NCBI RefSeq assembly: GCF_013282805.1
Contig: NZ_CP054038.1
Coordinates: 3,720,001-3,784,000 of the forward strand
Origin: Microbacterium hominis
Lineage (GTDB): Bacteria > Actinomycetota > Actinomycetes > Actinomycetales > Microbacteriaceae
Direction: 5' to 3'
DNA: 64,000 nucleotides
Shown one piece after another: positions 54,540-63,060 of the stretch. A program made the translations under genes and the position numbers. Under the pieces are notes generated by a model, which had not been told where the DNA came from, made no database searches, and saw only the letters and a program-made list of their open reading frames with translations. Each line of letters starts with the position of its first letter. The first letter of the stretch is position 1.

Positions 54540-55577
54540 TCAGGTGCCGACGGGAGTGAGGGCGATCACGTCGGCGTCGCGCCACGCGACGTGCACGCGA
54601 TCGCCGCGGTCGTCGTCGCCGATGCGGGTGCGGTCGTTGGGCTCGAGCACGGTGATGCGCATCCCCGCGTCGAGGTCGACCACACGCCGGATGCCGCTGC
54701 CGAGGTAGATCGACTCGACGAGCGTGCCCGCGGCCGACCGCTCGCCGTCGGCGGTGGCGGCGTCGGGGCGCAGCACGAGCTTCTCGGGACGGATCGAGTG
54801 GTCCCCGGCGCGGCCGATGAGGGCCGAGGAGAGCTCGGCGTCGAACAGGTTCGAGGTGCCGACGAAGTCGGCCACGAACCGCGACGCCGGGCGCTCGTAC
54901 AGGTCGCGCGGGGTGCCCAGCTGCTCGATGCGCCCGTCGTGGAAGATCGCGATGCGGTCGGAGAGCGTGAGCGCCTCCTCCTGGTCGTGCGTCACGAAGA
55001 TGAACGTGATGCCGAGGTCGCGCTGGATCTCCTTGAGCTCGACCTGCATCTGCTCGCGCAGCTTCAGATCGAGGGCGCCCAGCGGCTCGTCGAGCAGCAG
55101 CACCTTGGGCTCCACGACCGTCGCGCGGGCCAGCGCCACGCGCTGGCGCTGACCTCCCGAGAGCTGAGAGGGCTTGCGCCCGGCCATCTGCTCGAGCCGC
55201 ACCGACGCCAGCGCCTTCATGGCGCGCTCGCGGCGCTCGGCCTTCTTCACGCCCCGCACCCGCAGCCCGTAGGCAACGTTGTCGAGCACGCTCATGTGCG
55301 GGAACAGCGCGTAGTCCTGGAACACCGTGTTGACGTCCCGGTCGAACGGCGCCTTCCTCGTGACGTCCTGCCCGAACAGCTCGACCGTGCCGCCGGTGGG
55401 CTGCTCGAAGCCGGCGATGAGCCGCAGCACGGTGGTTTTGCCCGATCCCGAGGGGCCGAGCATGGAGAAGAACTCTCCCGCGGCGATCTCCAGATCGACA
55501 TGGTCCACCGCGGTCACGGTCCCGAACGACTTGGCGAGTCCGGTCAGCCGGATGGCCGGCTGGGTCTGATCAGTCAT
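54540..55577 (-). CDS. potA: Polyamine-type ABC transporter ATPase
   Basis: 345 residues. Walker A GPSGSGKTTVLRLIAG, signature LSGGQRQRVALARATV, Walker B VLLLDEPLGALD, and a C-terminal TOBE domain (SAAGTLVESIYLGSGIRRVV). Energises uptake by PotB/PotC. GGAG 8 nt before the ATG. First gene of the operon; its promoter overlaps a 16-bp palindrome. 116 nt separate it from potD, without an obvious gene. Confidence 0.92.
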   Translation of the reverse strand: MTDQTQPAIRLTGLAKSFGTVTAVDHVDLEIAAGEFFSMLGPSGSGKTTVLRLIAGFEQPTGGTVELFGQDVTRKAPFDRDVNTVFQDYALFPHMSVLDNVAYGLRVRGVKKAERRERAMKALASVRLEQMAGRKPSQLSGGQRQRVALARATVVEPKVLLLDEPLGALDLKLREQMQVELKEIQRDLGITFIFVTHDQEEALTLSDRIAIFHDGRIEQLGTPRDLYERPASRFVADFVGTSNLFDAELSSALIGRAGDHSIRPEKLVLRPDAATADGERSAAGTLVESIYLGSGIRRVVDLDAGMRITVLEPNDRTRIGDDDRGDRVHVAWRDADVIALTPVGT

Positions 55578-55612
55578 GGTGACGATCTCCTTCGATGTCG
55601 ATGCAACTAAAT

Positions 55613-55632
55613 CATATGGATCCATATGTCAA
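55613..55632. promoter_or_regulatory. Perfect palindromic operator between potA and the GntR gene
   Basis: CATATGGATCCATATG (55613-55628) is a perfect 16-bp palindrome. It overlaps TTGACA (minus strand, 55632-55627), with TAGTTG 17 nt downstream as a weak -10 of potA. The adjacent GntR-type regulator is the probable ligand. It is strikingly A/T-rich for this genome. Confidence 0.75.
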
Positions 55633-55715
55633 AAGGGGATCATCCGTGTTACGGTCTTGTCACGGTCGCCGAGGACGAACTCGCGACGCCGCCATCCGCC
55701 CCACTCAGGAGCCGT

Positions 55716-56507
55716 ATGCCGCACGCGACGGGACGCATCGACGCCGCTCGCGCCGTCGTGTTCTCCCCCCTCGACGGCACCGGCCGCGCGGAGCTCGTCG
55801 AGCAGCGGCTCACCGACGCGATCGTCAGCGGCGTGCTGCGCGACGGCGAGCGCCTCCCCAGCGAGTCCGATCTCTCCCGCAGCCTCGGCGTCGCGCTCGT
55901 CACCGCGCGCGAGGCCCTCGAGGGCATGCGCGACAAGGGGCTCGTCCGCACCCGTCGCGGTCGCGACGGCGGCAGCTTCGTCACCTTCGATCGCGACACG
56001 GCCGCGCGCTTGTTCGACCGGCGTCTGCGCACCCACAGCCGCATCGAGCTGCGCGACCTCGCCCTTCACGTCTCGGCCATCGCCGGCACCGCCGCCGAGG
56101 CGGCCGCCGAGCGCGCCAGCGACGATGACGTCGAGACGCTGCGTCGCGTCGCCGCCGACGCGGATCTCACGACGACCGGGGGCGCCCGGCGCGCGCTCAG
56201 CCGATTCCAGCTCGAGGTCGCCGCCATCAGCCAGTCCCCCCGGCTCGTGCACGAGGAGATGCGCCTGCAGAGCGAGGCGGGCCCCCTGCTCTGGCTCTGC
56301 CTGCGCGAGCAGGAGTACCGTGACCGCAGCGCCACCGCACGCGAGCGGGTGATCGCGGCGATCCGCGACTACGCCCCCGCGCAGGCGCGCGGCGCCACCA
56401 TCGCCCACATCGAAGACGCCTTCCACTGGCTCATCGACGAGCGCGCACGCATCGACGCCCTCGCCCCCGACCCGGCCGACACCTCCCTCGCGAAAGAACT
56501 CCCATGA
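55716..56507 (+). CDS. GntR/FadR-subfamily transcriptional regulator
   Basis: 263 residues. N-terminal winged helix about 25-90 (ERLPSESDLSRSLGVALVTA), GntR wing VRTRRGRDGGSFVTF, then an all-helical FCD-like effector domain (110-250) with metal/ligand-type residues (DLALHVSAIAGTAAEAAAER). AGGAG is 5 nt before the ATG. Divergent from potA and overlapping the Cache gene by 4 nt. It likely represses the transporter and responds to a polyamine-derived compound. Confidence 0.85.
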   Translation: MPHATGRIDAARAVVFSPLDGTGRAELVEQRLTDAIVSGVLRDGERLPSESDLSRSLGVALVTAREALEGMRDKGLVRTRRGRDGGSFVTFDRDTAARLFDRRLRTHSRIELRDLALHVSAIAGTAAEAAAERASDDDVETLRRVAADADLTTTGGARRALSRFQLEVAAISQSPRLVHEEMRLQSEAGPLLWLCLREQEYRDRSATARERVIAAIRDYAPAQARGATIAHIEDAFHWLIDERARIDALAPDPADTSLAKELP

Positions 56508-57253
56508 CCACCACCGCGACCCGCTCCGCGAGCGAGGTGGCCGCGCACGTCGCGGCCACGATCGACGACATCTTCGCGACGATCGACGGCTGGCGCGCCC
56601 TCGTCGAAGAGCAGTGGACGAGGGATGCCGCGCCGAGCGCGGCATCCCTCGATCCGCTCGTCGCGCGCTTCGCGGTGCCGGCCGTCGGCGGACGGACGCT
56701 CCTCACCGGCGCGGGCTTCGTCGCCGCCCCGGGCACGCTCGCCGACGCCGAGTGGCACCTGGCGTGGTGGCTGGCCGGTGTCGCCGGGGCCGCCCCTCGG
56801 CGGCTCGCGACGATCGACGACCCGCGGCACGAGCAGTTCCGCGACTACACGACGCTGGAGTGGTGGCGAATCCCGGCGCTGACCGGCGCGCGCCACTTGA
56901 CCGGCCCGTACGTGGACTACGTGTGCACCGACGACTACACGGTCACGATCACGACACCCGTCGTCGTCGACGGCGAGATGGTCGGGCTGGTCGGGGCCGA
57001 CGCCCTGGTCGACCGGCTCGAGCGCGAGCTGCTCCCGGTGCTGCGCGGCGGCCGCGCGCCCGCCACCCTCGTCAACTCCTCCGGCCGCGTGGTCACCTCG
57101 ACCGATGCGCGGCGCGAGCCCGGCTCGCTGCTGCGCGGTGACGGGATCCCCGAGGCGGTGAGGGCGGTCGATGCCGCGCCCGTCATACTTCCGGGCGGCG
57201 GCTCGGTGCTCGCGTGCGGCGACACCTCGCTCGCCCTCGTCATCGGCGCCTGA
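56504..57253 (+). CDS. Stand-alone Cache sensor protein
   Basis: 249 residues, no signal peptide or transmembrane segment. Cache-fold marks run from 105 to 170: FRDYTTLEWWRIPALTGARH, GPYVDYVCTDDYTVTITTPV and VVDGEMVGLVGADALVDRLE, then LVNSSGRVVTSTD. The WWxxP...GPYxDY pattern resembles the ligand site of dCache amine/amino-acid sensors, which normally are membrane receptors. As a cytoplasmic protein co-translated with the GntR regulator it may be a ligand-binding partner. No kinase or methyl-accepting domain is attached. Confidence 0.75.
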   Translation: MTTTATRSASEVAAHVAATIDDIFATIDGWRALVEEQWTRDAAPSAASLDPLVARFAVPAVGGRTLLTGAGFVAAPGTLADAEWHLAWWLAGVAGAAPRRLATIDDPRHEQFRDYTTLEWWRIPALTGARHLTGPYVDYVCTDDYTVTITTPVVVDGEMVGLVGADALVDRLERELLPVLRGGRAPATLVNSSGRVVTSTDARREPGSLLRGDGIPEAVRAVDAAPVILPGGGSVLACGDTSLALVIGA

Positions 57254-57471
57254 GCAACCAGAAGCGGCCGACCAGGGCTTTCCCCGGCTGAACCATGCCA
57301 CACAGGACATGTTGCACTGTGCCCAGAAATCCGCGACACGCGCCGCCAACATGCTGGTTCTGGAATCTGCGGGATGCCCAATCTGTGAGATTCCGATGAG
57401 AACGCTTGACCGCGAGTGGACCTATACGGTCGCATGAACCCAGAACCACCCCCGCACGGAACTGGAGAATC

Positions 57472-58641
57472 ATGCGAACGAAGACAAGACTCACCGTGGC
57501 CGCCCTCGCGAGCGCCGCACTGGTCGGCACGGCCGTCATCGCGGCCGTTCCCGCCGCGACCGCGATCCCGGTGAATTCCCATTGCGGCACGGAGACGGCA
57601 GGGCCCCGTGCGAGCTTCGTCAGCCACGCCCAGCTGACCAAGCAGCTCGAGTCCATCGAGGCCACGAGCAGGGGAACGGTCGACGTCGAGGTCGCCGGCT
57701 ACAGCAACGAGGGACGCGAGATCTACCAGGCGCGCGTCGGCACCGGCGACACGGTCCTCCTCGTGCAGTCGCAGATCCACGGCAACGAGAATCACGGCAC
57801 CGAGGCGCTGCTCTCGCTGCTCAAGGAGCTCGGCGGCAGCTCGGCGGCAGCGGCCGAGATCCGCGAGAACATCACGATCGTCGCCATCCCGCGCCTGAAC
57901 GTCGACGGCGGCGAGCACGACACGCGGCAGAACCGCATGACGTGGGCCGAGGTCGTCGAGGACTTCCCGCAGCTCGACGGCGTCCAGCCCGCGTGGAACT
58001 ACCGCGCGGCGACACCGGGCTTCGACGTCAACCGCGACTTCAACCCCGACCTGGACTACGTCCCGCAGCCCGAGGACTTCCCCGGCAACAGCGCCGACAC
58101 GGGCTGGTACATCACCCCCGAGGCTCAGACGCTCCGTGACGTGTACGCGGGCCTCGAGGGCGAGTTCGGCACCGTCGACTACTTCGTCGATCTCCACAAC
58201 CAGTGGCCGTGCTACCAGCAGGTCGGCACCGACAACATGTCGCCGCTGTCGATCTCGGGCCGCTTCATCGCCGACCCGACCGCGTTCGGCGACTGGCCGG
58301 AGTTCGACTACGACGCCTCGCGCCGTGCGAACGTCGCCGTCTACGACGCGCTCCAGGCGCACGGCGAGTCCGCGTTCGGAGACCTCACGCTGTACCCGCA
58401 GAACACCAACCTGCCGGGCACGGCGCTGGGTTCGTTCGCCCTCCGCGGCAGCGCCACGGTGCTGTTCGAGACCTCGAGCAACACCCAGTCCGATGGGCAG
58501 AAGCGCAACGGATTCCTCGCCAAGCAGGTCGAGGTCGGGCTCAAGGGACTGATCACCGCGATCGCCGACGGCTCCGTCGAGACGCTCGATCCCGAGGCAT
58601 ACGAGGCGATCCCGGAGCGGCGCACGCTGCCGGCGGACTGA
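57472..58641 (+). CDS. Secreted M14-family zinc carboxypeptidase
   Basis: 389 residues. Signal peptide to about residue 32 (VAALASAALVGTAVIAAVPA). Zinc ligands His103 and Glu106 (QIHGNENHGTEALL) with His242 (VDLHNQ), and the catalytic Glu333 (VLFETSS). RLNVDGGEHDTRQNR is the M14 substrate loop. It trims peptides or wall fragments outside the cell. GGAG is 5 nt before the ATG. The 218-nt gap upstream contains a TATACG promoter-like hexamer and no gene. Confidence 0.88.
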   Translation: MRTKTRLTVAALASAALVGTAVIAAVPAATAIPVNSHCGTETAGPRASFVSHAQLTKQLESIEATSRGTVDVEVAGYSNEGREIYQARVGTGDTVLLVQSQIHGNENHGTEALLSLLKELGGSSAAAAEIRENITIVAIPRLNVDGGEHDTRQNRMTWAEVVEDFPQLDGVQPAWNYRAATPGFDVNRDFNPDLDYVPQPEDFPGNSADTGWYITPEAQTLRDVYAGLEGEFGTVDYFVDLHNQWPCYQQVGTDNMSPLSISGRFIADPTAFGDWPEFDYDASRRANVAVYDALQAHGESAFGDLTLYPQNTNLPGTALGSFALRGSATVLFETSSNTQSDGQKRNGFLAKQVEVGLKGLITAIADGSVETLDPEAYEAIPERRTLPAD

Positions 58642-58878
58642 GCCACCTGCGCAGCGGGGGCGGTCCGGACTTCTCCGGGCCGCCCTCTCGGCTTCTGTCC
58701 GGTTTCCGCCGCGCCGAATCGGCGCGCTCTCCGGAGATCGCAGCGACCGCGGCCCGCGCTCGAACTGCCCCTATCGCGCGGGGGTGACATCCTGCAGAAT
58801 TCAGTAGTCACCGTCGCTGAGCGACGCAGGGCTGGGGAAGAACGGCAGAGCTCCAGGTGATGCCAATTGGGGGCACCA
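58642..58878. other. Intergenic stretch, no gene seen
   Basis: GC-rich sequence between the carboxypeptidase and dcd terminator. GGTGAC (58783) and GTCACC (58807) form a 6-bp inverted repeat, and CGTCGCTGAGCGACG lies close by; neither makes a convincing terminator or RNA. Confidence 0.4.
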
Positions 58879-58913
58879 AGGGTGGCGCGGACCGTTCCTG
58901 TCCGCGCCACCCT
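58879..58913. terminator. Hairpin terminator after dcd
   Basis: A perfect 14-bp stem AGGGTGGCGCGGAC / GTCCGCGCCACCCT with a 7-nt loop, starting 7 nt beyond the dcd stop on the minus strand. Confidence 0.82.
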
Positions 58914-58920
58914 CGCTGTG

Positions 58921-59526
58921 TCAGGCGCCGCGGCTGCCCGCGTCGGTGGAGCCGACGTCGGTGCGGTGGAAGTTCTGGAACGAACGGGATGCCGTCGGCC
59001 CGCGCTGCCCCTGATAGCGATTTCCGTACCGGCCCGATCCGTAAGGGTTCTCGGCGGGCGAGGTCAGGCGGAAGTAGCAGACCTGCCCGATCTTCATGCC
59101 CGGCCAGAGCTTGATCGGCAGAGTCGCCACGTTGGACAGTTCGAGCGTCACGTGTCCGGAGAACCCGGGGTCGATGAACCCCGCGGTGGAGTGGGTGAGC
59201 AGCCCGAGCCGGCCGAGCGACGACTTGCCTTCGAGGCGTGCGGCGATGTCGTCGGGAAGCGTGATCTGCTCGAAGGTCGAACCGAGCGCGAACTCGCCCG
59301 GGTGGAGGATGAACGGCTCGGTGGGCTCGACCTCGATCAGGCGCGTCAGCTCGGGCTGGTCTTCGGCCGGGTCGATGAACGGGTACTTGTGGTTGTCGAA
59401 CAGCCGGAAGTAGCGGTCGAGACGCACGTCGACGCTCGACGGCTGCACCATCCCGGGTTCCCAGGGGTCGAGCCCGATGCGCCCCGCGCTGATCTCGAGC
59501 CGGATGTCGCGGTCACTGAGCAGCAC
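58921..59526 (-). CDS. dcd: dCTP deaminase (likely bifunctional, dUMP-forming)
   Basis: 201 residues. [20 protein letters not shown] at the start, [20 protein letters not shown] and [20 protein letters not shown] form the nucleotide site; actinobacterial members of this length usually both deaminate dCTP and cleave dUTP to dUMP. The tail ([14 protein letters not shown]) is variable. GTG start; TAGGCT lies 7 nt upstream and no ribosome site is present, so leaderless translation is likely. Confidence 0.93.
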   Translation of the reverse strand: MLLSDRDIRLEISAGRIGLDPWEPGMVQPSSVDVRLDRYFRLFDNHKYPFIDPAEDQPELTRLIEVEPTEPFILHPGEFALGSTFEQITLPDDIAARLEGKSSLGRLGLLTHSTAGFIDPGFSGHVTLELSNVATLPIKLWPGMKIGQVCYFRLTSPAENPYGSGRYGNRYQGQRGPTASRSFQNFHRTDVGSTDAGSRGA

Positions 59527-59557
59527 GGGAGTCAGCCTATCGGGCTGCGGTGCAGGG

Positions 59558-60787
59558 TCATCGCTCCCTTCTCACGTAGTCGGCGAGCACCGCCGCGCTC
59601 GGCTTCGCCGTGCGCGCCATCGTGTCCCGGTCGACCGCGAGCAGGCCGAGCTTTGGTCCGTAGCCGAAGATCCACTCGAAGTTGTCCATGAGCGTCCAGT
59701 GGCAGTAGCCGAGCACCGGGGTGCCGGCGGCGATCTCCTCCGCGAGCAGATCGAGGGATGCCGGGATGAACGCCGCCCGCTGCGCGTCGTCGTCGCACTG
59801 CAGCCCGTGCTCGGTGACGAACACCGGGACACCCGACCGCTCGTACGCGTAGCGCACGGCGCCGGCGAGCGATGCGGGTTCGATGACCGTCCCCATCCCG
59901 TTGCGCTCCCCCTCGGGCACCACCTCGCCGTCCGGTCCGTGGGAGATCCGCTCGTAGTTCTGCACGCCGATGAAGTCATCATCGCGGGCGACCTCGAGCC
60001 AGTGGTCGTAGACGCGGGCGCGCTTGGCGTCACGCCGTTCCTCGCCGCCCGGGAGCGCCACCTCGTCGGCGATGGCGATCGAAACGCCGACCGGCAGATC
60101 CGAGCGGCGCGCCTTGATGGCCGCCTTCGCCGTGCGATGGACGATGGTGAACGCATCCCGGAACTCCTCCTGGGCGGCGGCGGGAATGACGTTCGCGGCG
60201 TAGTACCGGTCGCTGCCGGCCGCGCGGGCGGCCGCAGCGAGCATGTCGAGCTTGATCTGCTCGATGTGCGGGGGGAGCTTGTCCTGCAGCAGCTGCTCGA
60301 GGTTCGGCTCGTTGAGGGTGACTCCGGCGGCGATGCGGTCGCCGATCCGCGCCATCACCCGATCGCAGTGCGCGGCGAACAGCGCGGCGGCATCGACGCC
60401 GAGCCACGAACCCGACGCGGCGAACCAGTGCGGCGCGGCGAAGTGGTTGAACGTCACCACCGGCGCGAGACCGCGGGCGAGGCATCCATCGACGAGTTCG
60501 TCGTAGTGGTCGAGCTCTGCCGTGGCGACCTCGCCGCGGGCCGGCTCGATGCGCGCCCATTCGACGGAGAAGCGGAAGGCGTTCAACCCCATGCCCGCCA
60601 CCCGGTCGAGGTCGTCGGGCCACAGATCGTACGCACGGCAGGCGTCGCCGCTGGGCTCGCGAAAGAGGCTGGGCTCGACGTTCTCGAGGAACCAGATGTC
60701 GCTCGCGGAGTTGCCGCCTTCGTTCTGGTGGCCGGCGACGGCCACGCCCCAGAGGAAGTCGCGGGGGAAACGGCCGGGGTTGGTCAT
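59558..60787 (-). CDS. GH1-family beta-glycosidase
   Basis: 409 residues, a (beta/alpha)8 barrel. Acid/base Glu160 (TLNEPN) and nucleophile Glu326 (VFVTEHGLQ); [15 protein letters not shown] and [20 protein letters not shown] frame the substrate pocket. The usual QxEG of the first strand is HQNEGG here. No signal peptide: the enzyme cleaves imported glycosides. Its ATG overlaps the GH78 stop (ATGA), so rhamnosides carrying glucose are a likely joint substrate (inference). Shorter than many GH1 members (about 450). Confidence 0.9.
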   Translation of the reverse strand: MTNPGRFPRDFLWGVAVAGHQNEGGNSASDIWFLENVEPSLFREPSGDACRAYDLWPDDLDRVAGMGLNAFRFSVEWARIEPARGEVATAELDHYDELVDGCLARGLAPVVTFNHFAAPHWFAASGSWLGVDAAALFAAHCDRVMARIGDRIAAGVTLNEPNLEQLLQDKLPPHIEQIKLDMLAAAARAAGSDRYYAANVIPAAAQEEFRDAFTIVHRTAKAAIKARRSDLPVGVSIAIADEVALPGGEERRDAKRARVYDHWLEVARDDDFIGVQNYERISHGPDGEVVPEGERNGMGTVIEPASLAGAVRYAYERSGVPVFVTEHGLQCDDDAQRAAFIPASLDLLAEEIAAGTPVLGYCHWTLMDNFEWIFGYGPKLGLLAVDRDTMARTAKPSAAVLADYVRRER

Positions 60788-63060
60788 GAGGACTCCTTGT
60801 CGTCGTGAGTGATCGGCACGGTGCGTCGGTGGGTTCCGGCGGGGATGACCTCGTCTGCCGTGCCGGGCAGACGAAGGACCGCTTCGGCCCCGTCGGGCAC
60901 GGTCAGCTCGACCGTCATCGCCCTTGGGTCGGTCTCCCACCGCACCGATGCCCGACCCCGACGGGTGTCGAGCTCCGTGTGGGCCCAGGTGAGCCCGCCT
61001 CCCGGCCGCGGGGCGACGAGAAGGCGTTCGTAGCCGGGATCGAGGGCGGCTAGTCCGCCGATCGTGCGGTGCATCCAATCGGCGACCGAGCCGAGCGCAT
61101 AGTGGTTGAACGAGGTCATGCCGCCGGGGTTGATCGTGCCGTCCGGCAGCATCGAGTCCCAGCGCTCCCAGACGGTCGTCGCCCCCATCGTGACCGCGTA
61201 CAGCCACGAGGGGCACTCGGTCTGCAGCAGCAGCCGGTAGGCGTCCTCGAGGTGTCCTGTCAGGGTGAGCGCATCAGCGATGAAGGGCGTGCCGGCGAAG
61301 CCGGTGCTGATGCGGTGACCGCTCGCGCGCACGAGAGCGGCGAGCCGCTTGCCCGCCGCCGCGAGGTCGTCGTCGTCCAGCACGCCGAACACGATCGCGA
61401 GCGTGTACACCGTCGTGCAGTCGCTCTCGATCACGCCGTCGCGCAGGTATTCGGCCGCGAACCCTTCACGGATCCGGCTCGCCAGCGCCGCGCACTCATC
61501 CCGCGCGGACACGTCGCCGAGCACCTCGGCGGCAGCGGCCACGAGACCGGCGGTGCGGAAGGCGCACAGCGTTGCGACCACGTGCGGGTCGGCCTTCGAG
61601 CGGAAGGGCGCCTCCGGCGGCGCGTCGGGGTCGAGCCAGTCGCCGAACTGGAATCCGCTCGTCCAGATCCCGCCGGGTTCGAGCATCGCCTCGATCGCAC
61701 GAGCGTGGGCCATCATCGAGTCGAACTGGTCTGCGAGCACGCGTCGGTCGCCGTACGCCGTCCAGACGGCCCAGGGAACCCAGACGGCCGCATCGCCCCA
61801 GATGGCTGTCGTGCCCGGCTGCGGCATCCCCTCGGGAAGGGTGAAGTACTTCTCCGCATCGGGGACGACGATGGGCACCGCGCCTTTGTGCGACTGCTCG
61901 ATCGCGAGATCGCGCAGCCAGTCGCGCAGGAAGTCCTGCGCGTCGTAGAGGAACGCCGCGGTGGGTGCGAACACCGACAGATCGCCGGTCCATCCCAGCC
62001 GCTCGTCGCGCTGCGGGCAGTCGGTCGGCACGTCCACGAAGTTTCCGCGCATGCCCCACACGATGTTCTCGTGCAGGCGGTTGAGCATGTCGTTCGAGGT
62101 GCGGAACCAGCCGGTGCGCCGCAGATCGGACATGACCACGACGGCCGTGATGCCCCCGAGGATGCTGTCGAGATCGCCGGGCCACCCGTCGACCTCGACG
62201 TACCGGAATCCGTGGAAGGTGAAGGTCGGCTCGAATTCATCGTCGCCGCCGCTGAGCGTGAAGCGATCCGTCGCCTGCGCCGAGCGAAGAGGACGCGTGC
62301 CGAGTTCGCCGTGCTCGAGCACTTCGGCATGGCGGATCGTCACGACCTCGCCCGCCTCGCCGCGCACGCTGACCCGCAGCCAGCCGACGAGGTTCTGCCC
62401 GAAATCCACGAGGGTCCTGCCGGCCGGCGACAGCCAGGCCCGCACCGGACCCACGTGCTCGTGACGACGCACGGGCGGCGCGATCGCGGGCTCGAGCGTC
62501 TCGTCGTCGACGTCGACGATGTGCACCCCGGCCCACCCGTAGGCATCGAAATCGGCGGCGAGCCAAGCATCGCCGTGGCGGCGCGCGTCGATGGACTGTC
62601 CGTCGTAGAGGTCGTTGGCCGTCGTCGCGCTGGGGCCGCTCGTCCATGATCCGTCCGTGCCGATGACCTGCTCGTGGCCGTCCGAGAAATGCACTCGCAG
62701 CTCGGCGAAGCCGGCGAGCTCCGCACCGTACAGCGCGCGGTCGCCGTCCCAGCCGATCCTCCCCCGGTACCAGCCGTTGCCGAGCGCGATGCCGATCACC
62801 GTGGTCTGCTCGATGAGCGCGGTCACGTCGTGCTCGCGCGTGCGCAGACGCCATTCGTACGCCGACCATCCCGGCGTGAGCACCTCGTCCGACACCGGAC
62901 GGCCGTTGACCCACACCTCGCAGATGCCGAGCGCGGTCACCAGCAGGCTCGCACGCTGAACCGGCCCATGGCCGGCATCCAGCTCGATCTGCCGGCGCAG
63001 CCGCGGGGCGCCGTCGAACTCCTCGTCGGGGGCGATGAATCGGGCGACCCGGTCAGGCAT
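60784..63060 (-). CDS. GH78-family alpha-L-rhamnosidase
   Basis: 758 residues. N-terminal beta-sandwiches (LLVTALGICEVWVNGRPVSD, LTPGWSAYEWRLRTREHDVT) and a catalytic (alpha/alpha)6 barrel with NFVDVPTDCPQRDERLGWTG, the signature around the catalytic acid, and HYALGSVADWMHRTIGGLAA near the end. Cleaves terminal rhamnose from plant glycosides. No signal peptide, so it works inside the cell. It overlaps the esterase by 8 nt and GH1 by 4. Somewhat shorter than typical GH78 enzymes because one N-terminal module seems absent. Confidence 0.9.
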   Translation of the reverse strand: MPDRVARFIAPDEEFDGAPRLRRQIELDAGHGPVQRASLLVTALGICEVWVNGRPVSDEVLTPGWSAYEWRLRTREHDVTALIEQTTVIGIALGNGWYRGRIGWDGDRALYGAELAGFAELRVHFSDGHEQVIGTDGSWTSGPSATTANDLYDGQSIDARRHGDAWLAADFDAYGWAGVHIVDVDDETLEPAIAPPVRRHEHVGPVRAWLSPAGRTLVDFGQNLVGWLRVSVRGEAGEVVTIRHAEVLEHGELGTRPLRSAQATDRFTLSGGDDEFEPTFTFHGFRYVEVDGWPGDLDSILGGITAVVVMSDLRRTGWFRTSNDMLNRLHENIVWGMRGNFVDVPTDCPQRDERLGWTGDLSVFAPTAAFLYDAQDFLRDWLRDLAIEQSHKGAVPIVVPDAEKYFTLPEGMPQPGTTAIWGDAAVWVPWAVWTAYGDRRVLADQFDSMMAHARAIEAMLEPGGIWTSGFQFGDWLDPDAPPEAPFRSKADPHVVATLCAFRTAGLVAAAAEVLGDVSARDECAALASRIREGFAAEYLRDGVIESDCTTVYTLAIVFGVLDDDDLAAAGKRLAALVRASGHRISTGFAGTPFIADALTLTGHLEDAYRLLLQTECPSWLYAVTMGATTVWERWDSMLPDGTINPGGMTSFNHYALGSVADWMHRTIGGLAALDPGYERLLVAPRPGGGLTWAHTELDTRRGRASVRWETDPRAMTVELTVPDGAEAVLRLPGTADEVIPAGTHRRTVPITHDDKESS

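Noticed and set aside
51829..54708. Plus-strand open frame of about 960 codons antisense to the pot genes
   Set aside because: Composition is Arg/Gly/Asp-rich typical of antisense frames in high-GC DNA; the minus-strand genes carry all motifs.
57254..57471. Possible tRNA or small RNA in the lower-GC gap before the carboxypeptidase
   Set aside because: No cloverleaf, anticodon arm or strong terminator could be built; only a promoter-like TATACG is visible.
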